Shown: piece by piece, positions 6,363 through 12,146 of the stretch | Layout of the letters: the number at the start of each line of letters is the position of its first letter | Numbering within the stretch: the first letter of the stretch is position 1 | Assembly (NCBI GenBank): GCA_016930735.1 | Contig: JAFGGF010000194.1 | Span: 1-12,146 of the forward strand | Length of the DNA stretch: 12,146 bases | Reading direction: 5' to 3' | Source of the DNA: Prolixibacteraceae bacterium | GTDB lineage: Bacteria > Bacteroidota > Bacteroidia > Bacteroidales > Prolixibacteraceae | The notes under the pieces: generated by a model | The model's database searches: none | The model's input: the letters and a program-made list of their open reading frames with translations, nothing else | What the model was told of the DNA's origin: nothing | Program-made: the position numbers and the translations under genes

Positions 6363-7580
6363 TTATAATGAAGTTTCGCTTTTCTCTTTAAAATATTTAC
6401 TTAGATCCGTAGTTATAACCTGGTCGCCTTCCTTTAAGCCGGATAAAACTTCCTGATATTCTATTCCTTTAATACCGAACACAACACTTTTTTTAACTAC
6501 CCTTTCTGAATCTTTAACCAGTACAATTTGTTGGTTATTTGGCTGGAATTCATCGTTTGAGGGCACCCTGAGTGTATTGTTCCTGAGCGAACGGATCACC
6601 TGAATTTTTATATTCTGGTTAGCAATGAGTCCAGGGTGGTTGCTTTCATCAAGATGGATATTAAACTGAATTTTACTGTTTTCTATCACAGGAGTAATAT
6701 TCCCGATCCTTCCGCCTAATTTTTCATTATCGATAATTGCATAAACCTGATTGCCGGTTTTTATAAAATCGGAATAATCTTCATCGATAGAACCGATTAT
6801 TTTAAAGGTAGTGAGGTCCGACATCCGTGCAAGCATCCTGTCGGCACTCACCTTCTCTCCCACTTTTCCCGAAACAGAAAGGATAATTCCATCGGAAGGC
6901 GCTGTAACCTTTAATTTTTGCATCAGGCTTTTCATTTCCTCCAGTTGTTTCTCCTGTATCCTGATTTGCATTAAAAGCCCTTCTTCGTCGGCTTTTAACT
7001 GTTTTAACCTGATGTCGTTTTTTTCAATAATCATCGACAGGTCTTTCTCGGCAAGTGTGATATTTTGTTTTGTCTCCTCAACACGGGCAGGAGAAATACC
7101 ACCCACGCTCAAAAGTTGCTCTTCATCAGCCAACTGCGATTTCAATGAAGTTATCCTTAGTTTTTTCACATCAACATTGTAATCAAGGTCGATTAACGTA
7201 CTTCTGTTGTTAAGCTGAGATTTTTCCAGTGAATTCCGCTTGACATCCAATTGATCTGAAATTTTTTCAATTTCGCTTTCAACCTGGCTTTCATCAAGTT
7301 CCATAATTACCTCGCCTGCTGAAACCCTGCTACCTGCTTCTTTGTTAATTTTTTTAATAATACTTGATGCTGGGCTAAGTATAATCACCTCATTTTCAGC
7401 CTCCACAATACCTGTAGCTTCAATTGTTACAACAACCTGGCCCCGGTCAACAACAACAAAAATTTCGTTTGTTACCTGCTTTTGAAAAACGTTTTTTATT
7501 TTGGGAACAACCAAAATTACTATTACTGCGAATAAAATCAGAATGATAAAAACAATGGAATATCTTACCTTATTTTTCAT
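6363..7580 (-). CDS. Periplasmic adaptor (membrane fusion protein) of a tripartite efflux/secretion system
   Basis: This HlyD/MacA/AcrA-like adaptor of 405 residues would link an inner-membrane transporter to the TolC-family channel encoded next. An uncleaved N-terminal membrane anchor (residues 8-26) is followed by the first lipoyl half (about 56-95, with VIMELDESQV at its end). A long alpha-helical coiled-coil hairpin of charged heptads spans about 97-222. The second lipoyl half is LKVTAPSDGIILSVSGKVGEKV (224-244 region, containing the typical V-x-A-P-x-D-G-x-I motif). The beta-barrel and membrane-proximal domains run to the C-terminus (GLKEGDQVIT, 381-390). There is no lipobox Cys. The single long hairpin and the membrane anchor fit MacA-like adaptors that partner ABC transporters better than RND adaptors, but no ATPase or permease is present on either side here. 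A terminator-like hairpin and possible promoter precede it, suggesting its own two-gene unit with the TolC gene. Confidence 0.88.
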   Translation of the reverse strand: MKNKVRYSIVFIILILFAVIVILVVPKIKNVFQKQVTNEIFVVVDRGQVVVTIEATGIVEAENEVIILSPASSIIKKINKEAGSRVSAGEVIMELDESQVESEIEKISDQLDVKRNSLEKSQLNNRSTLIDLDYNVDVKKLRITSLKSQLADEEQLLSVGGISPARVEETKQNITLAEKDLSMIIEKNDIRLKQLKADEEGLLMQIRIQEKQLEEMKSLMQKLKVTAPSDGIILSVSGKVGEKVSADRMLARMSDLTTFKIIGSIDEDYSDFIKTGNQVYAIIDNEKLGGRIGNITPVIENSKIQFNIHLDESNHPGLIANQNIKIQVIRSLRNNTLRVPSNDEFQPNNQQIVLVKDSERVVKKSVVFGIKGIEYQEVLSGLKEGDQVITTDLSKYFKEKSETSL

Positions 7581-7635
7581 TTCAGTTTAGTTGGTATATT
7601 TTACATGAATCCTTAAAGTGACTCAGTAAAATTAA

Positions 7636-7667
7636 CAGTTTATTTCCAATAATAAGAAAATAAACTG
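7636..7667 (-). terminator. Putative terminator hairpin downstream of the MFS permease genes
   Basis: CAGTTTATTT (7636-7645) and AAATAAACTG (7658-7667) are perfect reverse complements, giving a 10-bp stem with a 12-base loop. On the minus strand the hairpin is followed by TTAATTTTA, a loose U-rich tail. It lies about 50 bases past the stop of the MFS gene at 7718 and would separate the uronate operon from the adaptor/TolC genes. The stem is AT-rich and could be leaky. Confidence 0.45.
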
Positions 7668-7683
7668 CTAATAATTTTAATAC

Positions 7684-7691
7684 CAAAACTA
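7684..7691 (-). promoter_or_regulatory. Possible -7 box TAGTTTTG for the adaptor/TolC unit
   Basis: Read on the minus strand, TAGTTTTG fits the Bacteroidota TAnnTTTG consensus. It sits 104 bases upstream of the adaptor start, in the only gap between that gene and the MFS genes. It lies upstream of the hairpin at 7636-7667, which would place that hairpin in the 5' leader, and no good -33 element is visible. This is a weak call. Confidence 0.2.
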
Positions 7692-7717
7692 TCTGAATGA
7701 TTTCATTTATAGGTTTA

Positions 7718-9028
7718 TTACAGGTCTGCTCTTTCCATTTTCGGCACTATCACTCTGAACATTATAAACCAAGCTACAATATAAGCAAGTCCGCATATAA
7801 TAAAAAGGAAATAATATGCTGTTTCTATTTTCCCGATAGCCTTATAATTATCCAGTAATTTTCCTGCCAGTTTAACCAGAATTATTCCTCCGATAGCACC
7901 GGCCATTCCACCTATCCCGGTAACAGAGCTTACAGCTTTTTTAGGAAACATATCCGAAACCGTTGTAAATATATTTGCTGACCAGGCCTGATGGGCAGAA
8001 GTGGCAATTCCAATAATAATTACAGCAAACCACATACTATACTGCCCAAGTGCTTGTGAGAATAGAACAGGTATCGGGAAAAAGGCATAAATTAACATGG
8101 CTGTTTTCCGGGCTTTTGGTACCTCCCACCCTTTACGAATCAGGAACATGGGCAACCAGCCGCCAAAAATACTTCCAACAGTAGTCATTGTATAAACCAG
8201 GGCCAGAGGAATACTAACCTGCATACCAACCAAACCGTATTCTGAATCCAAAAATGCCGGTAGCCAGAAAAGGAAAAACCACCAGATTGGATCGGTAAGA
8301 AATTTTCCTACAAAAAACGCCCAGGTTTGTTTATATTTTAACAATTTGAACCACGAAACTTTCTGCTGATCTGAACTTTCAGATAATTGCCTATCATCAT
8401 TATCGCTGTGAATATATTCATATTCTGCTTTTGAAAGTTTTTTATGATGTGCAGGGCCTTTATAAATTAAAAACCAAAAGAAAAGCCAGATCAATCCAAA
8501 TGCCCCTGTAATTATAAATGCTTCCTGCCATCCCCAGGTTATGGCAATCCATGGTACAGCTATGGGAGCTATTATGGCACCGACATTTGTACCCGAATTA
8601 AATATACCTATGGCAAGTGCCCGTTCTTTTTTAGGAAACCACTCGGCAATAGTTTTATTCGCTGCAGGGAAGTTCCCCGACTCACTGATTCCAAGCATCC
8701 CTCGCCAAATGCCAAATCCAAATGTGCTTTTTGCCGTTGCATGTAAAATTGCTGCAATACTCCAGACAAATAATGAAATTGCATACCCAAGTTTGGTCCC
8801 GATTTTATCGATTAAATAACCTACACCCAGCATTCCCAATGCATAACATATTTGAAATACCATGATAATATCGGCATAATCCGATTCGGACCAACTAAAC
8901 TGGTCTTCCAGTATGGGTTTTAATAAACTTATTACCTGCCTGTCGAGATAATTGATAGTAGTGGCAAAAAACACTAAAGCACATATTGTCCAGCGGTATT
9001 TGCCGATTTTCTGATTTAATCCATTCAT
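7718..9028 (-). CDS. MFS hexuronate-type permease (anion:cation symporter family), second of a tandem pair
   Basis: A 436-residue inner-membrane permease with the 12-helix MFS layout, probably importing hexuronates with protons. Family signatures of ExuT-like ACS transporters are NYLDRQV (26-32) at the end of the first helix, GYLIDKIGTK (70-79, the MFS loop 2-3 motif), RGMLGISESGNFPA (109-122), and EWFPKKERALAIGIFNSG (129-146). A charged central loop (about 189-228) follows, and the second half has AHQAWSANIF (345-354) and SSVTGIGGM near 367. Length is normal for the family. It is the last gene of the minus-strand run kdgK-eda-MFS-MFS, 110 bases after the paralogue, and ends near a terminator-like hairpin. 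The context of KDG kinase and KDPG aldolase supports glucuronate, galacturonate or an unsaturated or keto uronate as substrate. The exact sugar cannot be assigned from sequence. Confidence 0.88.
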   Translation of the reverse strand: MNGLNQKIGKYRWTICALVFFATTINYLDRQVISLLKPILEDQFSWSESDYADIIMVFQICYALGMLGVGYLIDKIGTKLGYAISLFVWSIAAILHATAKSTFGFGIWRGMLGISESGNFPAANKTIAEWFPKKERALAIGIFNSGTNVGAIIAPIAVPWIAITWGWQEAFIITGAFGLIWLFFWFLIYKGPAHHKKLSKAEYEYIHSDNDDRQLSESSDQQKVSWFKLLKYKQTWAFFVGKFLTDPIWWFFLFWLPAFLDSEYGLVGMQVSIPLALVYTMTTVGSIFGGWLPMFLIRKGWEVPKARKTAMLIYAFFPIPVLFSQALGQYSMWFAVIIIGIATSAHQAWSANIFTTVSDMFPKKAVSSVTGIGGMAGAIGGIILVKLAGKLLDNYKAIGKIETAYYFLFIICGLAYIVAWFIMFRVIVPKMERADL

Positions 9029-9048
9029 TGTATTTGATTTAAAGTATT

Positions 9049-9084
9049 AAAATTCACCTGGTTATTAGAAAAGATCTGAATTTT
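9049..9084. repeat. AT-rich inverted repeat between the two MFS permease genes
   Basis: AAAATTCA (9049-9056) and TGAATTTT (9077-9084) are perfect reverse complements around a 20-base loop, in the 110-base gap between the paralogous permeases. No clear U-run follows on the minus strand, so it is not a convincing terminator. It might be a stabilising or partially terminating hairpin that sets different levels for the two permeases, or chance in AT-rich DNA. Confidence 0.25.
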
Positions 9085-9138
9085 TAATCACTAAAATCGA
9101 AATACTTCTATTTTCCTGTTTTTTAGAATTAGTTTCTT

Positions 9139-10443
9139 TTACTTTTTTACTACCTGTAAATTTTCATCAAGAGGAGTCATTTTAGGAATTAACAAATGGA
9201 CAATACCTAAAATAACAAGATATAATGATCCGGCTACTAGGAAAGCCCAGAAATAACCTGTGTTTCCTGAAGCATCCAAAACCCTTCCAAGTAATTTATC
9301 GCCAACGATTCCGGCTACTGCACCAATCATTCCACCTATTCCAGTTACAGAAGCAACAGCTTTTTTAGGAAAAATATCGGAAACAATAGTAAAAATATTC
9401 GCTGACCAGGCCTGATGCCCGGCAGCTCCGATACCTATCAAAACCACTGCAAGCCATTTACTTTCTGTAATAGCTACATAACTTACAGGTAAAATAATTA
9501 ATGCACACATTAACATTGTCATTTTTCGGGCCTTATTTGTGCTCCAACCTTTTTTCATAAATTTTCCTGAAATCCAACCGCCAAATATGCTACCACCATC
9601 GGCAAGTAGGTACATAATAAGGAAAGGAACACCAATATCACTAAGGCTTACTCCAAAAGTGGAGGCTAAAAATTTAGCACCCCAAAACAAATAAAACCAC
9701 CAGACAGCATCGGTAATTTTCGCGGCTGCAAAAGCCCAGGTCTGACGTTTAGGCAAAACGCTTATCCATGGCAGTTTTTCCTTTGATTCAACAACTGCGT
9801 CACTGTTAATATATTCAAGTTCTTCTTTAGAAACCTTTGGATGTTCTTCCGGTTTTTTATAAGTCCTGAGCCATAAAAATACCCAAAGAGAGCTCAATGC
9901 ACCTGTAATCAAAAACGGAATTTGCCAGTTCGCTCCGGTTGTTTCATGAACAATCCAACCAACAATAAAAGGTGCTGCAATTGCACCAATGCTGGTAGCT
10001 GCATTATAAATTCCGGTTGCAAAAGCCCTGTCCTTTTTAGGGAACCATTCAGCAACTGTTTTTTGAGCTGCAGGAAAATGCCCTGATTCTCCAAAACCCA
10101 AACCGAAACGTGCAAGTGAAAATCCTATAACACTAAAAGCCGGGCGAACTGCAGCATGAAGCATACCAAATATACTCCAAATACCAATGGCAAGTGTATA
10201 TCCCTTTTTAGTCCCCAAACGATCAATTATACCACCCATTGTCAGCATCCCAATTGCATAAGCAACTTTAAATGCTATCATAATATTGGCATAATCGGTA
10301 TTTGACCAGTTAAATATTTTTTCCAGGGTTGGAGCCATAACTCCAATTATACTTCTGTCGAAATAATTAATTGTTGTTGCGTATATTAGCATTGCTAATA
10401 TTCTAAAGCGATAACTGCCGATCGGTGTTGCTGTTTTTGACAT
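9139..10443 (-). CDS. MFS hexuronate-type permease (anion:cation symporter family), first of a tandem pair
   Basis: A 434-residue inner-membrane 12-helix permease, paralogous to the one encoded next downstream. Signatures occur at nearly the same positions: NYFDRSI (26-32), GGIIDRLGTK (70-79), RFGLGFGESGHFPA (112-125), EWFPKKDRAFATGIYNAA (132-149), a charged central loop (about 195-226), HQAWSANIFTIVSDIFPKKA (343-362) and SVTGIGGM (365-372). These are the hallmarks of ExuT/ACS-type carriers of hexuronates and related sugar acids. The start ATG lies 15 bases after the eda stop, so it is co-transcribed with kdgK and eda. The C-terminus has an extra hydrophilic tail (TPLDENLQVVKK). The two copies differ enough in the transmembrane segments that distinct substrates are plausible, for instance glucuronate for one and galacturonate for the other; this is inference. 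Confidence 0.88.
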   Translation of the reverse strand: MSKTATPIGSYRFRILAMLIYATTINYFDRSIIGVMAPTLEKIFNWSNTDYANIMIAFKVAYAIGMLTMGGIIDRLGTKKGYTLAIGIWSIFGMLHAAVRPAFSVIGFSLARFGLGFGESGHFPAAQKTVAEWFPKKDRAFATGIYNAATSIGAIAAPFIVGWIVHETTGANWQIPFLITGALSSLWVFLWLRTYKKPEEHPKVSKEELEYINSDAVVESKEKLPWISVLPKRQTWAFAAAKITDAVWWFYLFWGAKFLASTFGVSLSDIGVPFLIMYLLADGGSIFGGWISGKFMKKGWSTNKARKMTMLMCALIILPVSYVAITESKWLAVVLIGIGAAGHQAWSANIFTIVSDIFPKKAVASVTGIGGMIGAVAGIVGDKLLGRVLDASGNTGYFWAFLVAGSLYLVILGIVHLLIPKMTPLDENLQVVKK

Positions 10444-10458
10444 AAATTTTGATTTAGT

Positions 10459-11127
10459 TTATTTAATTTTTTTTACAATTTCCAGCGCTTCAGCACATTT
10501 TTGTGTTATAAAGGTAAAGTCTCCACTTTGAATTTTTTCTTTTGGAAATAGTTGCGATCCCATTCCGACACAAGTTGCACCTGCCTCAAACCAGGCTTTC
10601 AGGTTTTCTTCTTCGGGCTTAACACCTCCAGTTACCATAATGCTTGTCCATGGCATAGGACCCAAAACAGCTTTTATAAAACCAGGGCCTCCAACCTGCG
10701 ATCCGGGGAAAATTTTTACAATTTCAGAACCCAATTCATGGGCTTTATTGATTTCAGTAACCGAACCGCAACCCGGGCTCCACGAAATTTTTCTTTTATT
10801 ACACACTTTTGCCATGCCTTCATCCACAACCGGTGAAACAATAAAATTAGCACCTAAAGCTATGTACATGGCTGTTGTTGCTTCGTCAACAATAGAGCCA
10901 ACACCCATGATCAGATCAGGTAATTCTTCGGCTGCCCATTTATTTAAGGCTGCAAATACCAGGGTTGCAAAATCGCCCCTGTTTGTAAATTCAAAAACAC
11001 GGATTCCACCATTGTAACAGGCTTTCACAACATTTTTACAGGTATCAATATCTTTATGGTAAAACACCGGAACAATTCCTGCTTTCTGTATTTTTTGTAC
11101 TACTTCTATTCGTGTAAATCGTGCCAT
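10459..11127 (-). CDS. eda: 2-keto-3-deoxy-6-phosphogluconate (KDPG) aldolase
   Basis: A class I aldolase that splits KDPG into pyruvate and glyceraldehyde-3-phosphate, the last step of hexuronate breakdown after the kinase encoded just upstream. The 222 residues are close to the family length of about 205-215. Seen in the sequence: GIVPVF (17-22), the general acid/base Glu in RVFEFTNRG (E46), GVGSI (75-80 region, usually GAGT), FIVSPVVDE (95-103), SPGC (117-120), the Schiff-base Lys in IVKIFPGSQ (K138), and VTGGVKPE (165-172). E46 and K138 correspond to the known E. coli residues Glu45 and Lys133. The gene lies between kdgK (73 bases upstream) and an MFS permease (15 bases downstream), all on the minus strand, which supports the uronate role. 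Family members can also cleave 4-hydroxy-2-oxoglutarate, but the context favours KDPG. Confidence 0.93.
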   Translation of the reverse strand: MARFTRIEVVQKIQKAGIVPVFYHKDIDTCKNVVKACYNGGIRVFEFTNRGDFATLVFAALNKWAAEELPDLIMGVGSIVDEATTAMYIALGANFIVSPVVDEGMAKVCNKRKISWSPGCGSVTEINKAHELGSEIVKIFPGSQVGGPGFIKAVLGPMPWTSIMVTGGVKPEEENLKAWFEAGATCVGMGSQLFPKEKIQSGDFTFITQKCAEALEIVKKIK

Positions 11128-11138
11128 TTTTTTAAATT

Positions 11139-11190
11139 TTCAGTATTCAATGTTCAGTGCTCAGTGTTAAAAATTTCCAACTGACCACTG
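11139..11190. repeat. Heptamer tandem repeat plus imperfect hairpin between kdgK and eda
   Basis: Four head-to-tail heptamers lie at 11139-11166: TTCAGTA, TTCAATG, TTCAGTG, CTCAGTG (consensus YTCARTR). The last copies also pair with a downstream segment: CAGTGCTCAGT (11155-11165) against ACTGACCACTG (11180-11190), an 11-bp stem with one mismatch and a 14-base loop. There is no U-run on the minus strand after it, so an intrinsic terminator is unlikely. It could be an mRNA-processing or stability element, or a copy of a dispersed genomic repeat. Confidence 0.55.
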
Positions 11191-11200
11191 CGTGCTATTT

Positions 11201-12146
11201 TTATCTTGCTACTCTACCTGAACTGTCACCGCTTATGAGTTTTTCAACTTCTTCAACAGTAACCTGATTGTAATCACCATATACCGTATGTTTCAGGCAG
11301 GAAGCGGCAACAGCAAAGTTTAAAGCTTTCTGATCATCACCCGAATAAGTTAACAGGCCATAAATCAAACCACCCATAAACGAATCGCCTCCACCTACAC
11401 GGTCAACAATATGCGTAATATTGTAAGTTGGCGCTTCATACAATTTTATTCCGTCCCAAAGCACTCCCGACCAGGTATTATGATTGGCATTAACAGACCC
11501 CCGTAACGTAGTGATCACTTTTTTACATCGTGGAAAACGTTCCATAATTTGCTTTGAAACAGAAATATATGCTTTGCCTTCGACGTGCCCGCCAGTAACA
11601 TCAATTCCTTCGGGTTTGATTCCAAGTACCTTTTCAGCGTCTTCTTCATTACCTAAAATAATATCTGTTCCGGCAACCAGTTCACGCATAACATCTCCGG
11701 CTGTTTTTCCGTATTTCCAGAGATTCTTCCTGAAATTCAGGTCACAAGAAACAGTAACACCCATTTCATTAGCTTTTTGAATAGCCTCGAGGCAAACACT
11801 GGCAGCACTTTGAGAAATGGCTGGTGTTATCCCGGTCCAATGGAACCACCCGGCACCTTCAAATACCTTTTCCCAGTTTACCATTCCGGGTTCTATTTCC
11901 GAAACTGCAGAGTTTGCCCGGTCATAAATTACCTTGCTTCCCCGGCTTACAGCTCCTGTTTCCAGAAAATAAATCCCTATACGGTTTCCTCCCCAAACTA
12001 AATTCTCAGTTTGGACTCCGTATTTTCTTAAATCAGCCACACAAGCTTTTGCAATGTCATTCTCAGGAAGTCGGGTAACAAATTCAACCGGAATTCCGAA
12101 ATTGGCAAGCGACACTGCAACATTTGCCTCTCCTCCACCAAATGTA
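11201..12146 (-). CDS. kdgK: 2-keto-3-deoxygluconate (KDG) kinase, PfkB family, N-terminus cut by window edge
   Basis: This ribokinase-like enzyme phosphorylates KDG with ATP to KDPG, feeding the aldolase encoded next. The frame stays open to the right edge: ten codons upstream of the GTG at 12115 encode TFGGGEANVA, the conserved PfkB N-terminal substrate-binding motif, so that GTG is internal. About 25-30 residues seem to be missing from a usual length near 340. Numbering from the GTG codon, visible signatures are VSCDLNFRKNLW (122-133), ILGNEEDA (153-160), VITTLRGS (200-207) and the anion-hole/catalytic motif DRVGGGDSFMGG (238-249) with base D244. The usual motif is D-T-x-G-A-G-D; the D-R-V-G-G-G-D version keeps the Asp and glycines. 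The tail SGDSSGRVAR is hydrophilic. It leads the visible part of the minus-strand kdgK-eda-permease run; the operon promoter is outside the window. Confidence 0.9.
   Translation of the reverse strand, partial: TFGGGEANVAVSLANFGIPVEFVTRLPENDIAKACVADLRKYGVQTENLVWGGNRIGIYFLETGAVSRGSKVIYDRANSAVSEIEPGMVNWEKVFEGAGWFHWTGITPAISQSAASVCLEAIQKANEMGVTVSCDLNFRKNLWKYGKTAGDVMRELVAGTDIILGNEEDAEKVLGIKPEGIDVTGGHVEGKAYISVSKQIMERFPRCKKVITTLRGSVNANHNTWSGVLWDGIKLYEAPTYNITHIVDRVGGGDSFMGGLIYGLLTYSGDDQKALNFAVAASCLKHTVYGDYNQVTVEEVEKLISGDSSGRVAR

Noticed and set aside
6811..7182. 123-codon open frame on the plus strand inside the adaptor gene
   Set aside because: It is antisense to the coiled-coil region of the adaptor. 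Its Ser/Phe/Ile-rich composition is what the reverse strand of Lys/Glu/Asp codons gives, and it has no recognisable motif.
7718..10443. MFS genes as the missing inner-membrane pump for the adaptor/TolC pair
   Set aside because: Both have ExuT/ACS uptake signatures and lie in the kdgK-eda operon; a terminator-like hairpin separates them from the adaptor gene.
10552..11017. Overlapping plus-strand open frames inside eda
   Set aside because: They are antisense to a complete aldolase with intact active-site residues, and two different frames are open here, typical of shadow frames.
11139..11166. Heptamer array as a possible CRISPR
   Set aside because: Units are 7 bases with no spacers, and no cas genes are present.
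12113..12115. GTG at 12115 as the start of the KDG kinase
   Set aside because: The ten upstream codons encode TFGGGEANVA, a conserved PfkB-family motif, so translation starts beyond 12146.

Overview
The window looks like a chromosomal segment of a Bacteroidota bacterium, most likely from the Bacteroidales/Marinilabiliales side. This is an inference from moderately AT-rich genes, very short AT-rich gaps without Shine-Dalgarno sequences, TAnnTTTG-like promoter boxes and the character of the proteins. Both ends cut through a gene: an acyl-CoA synthetase at the left lacks its N-terminus, and a 2-keto-3-deoxygluconate kinase at the right lacks its N-terminus (minus strand). No RNA gene, insertion sequence, CRISPR array or phage gene was seen.

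Left block (1-3691, plus strand): acyl-CoA synthetase, then a GHMP-family kinase that strongly resembles plant glucuronokinase, then a GalU-type nucleotidyltransferase whose ATG overlaps the kinase stop codon. The kinase/GalU pair reads as a two-step salvage route, free sugar (probably glucuronate) to sugar-1-phosphate to UDP-sugar. A compact convergent terminator region (3689-3729) separates it from the next gene.

Middle block (3737-7580): a minus-strand HAD phosphatase of the magnesium-dependent phosphatase-1 type, a divergent plus-strand small outer-membrane-like protein of unknown function, and a minus-strand export pair (periplasmic adaptor, then a TolC-family outer-membrane channel). 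The adaptor stop directly abuts the TolC start, and the TolC stop directly abuts the stop of the convergent small protein. No inner-membrane transporter accompanies the pair in this window.

Right block (7718-12146, minus strand): kdgK, eda and two tandem, paralogous hexuronate-type MFS permeases, transcribed in that order. This is the lower part of hexuronate catabolism (KDG to KDPG to pyruvate plus glyceraldehyde-3-phosphate) together with uptake. The gap between kdgK and eda holds a short heptamer tandem repeat and an imperfect hairpin.

Taken together, the two ends suggest two fates for uronic acids in one locus: catabolism through KDG, and direct activation to a UDP-uronate. The plant-type kinase plus GalU pair is the best candidate for something under-described. 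The rest is ordinary Bacteroidota gene content.
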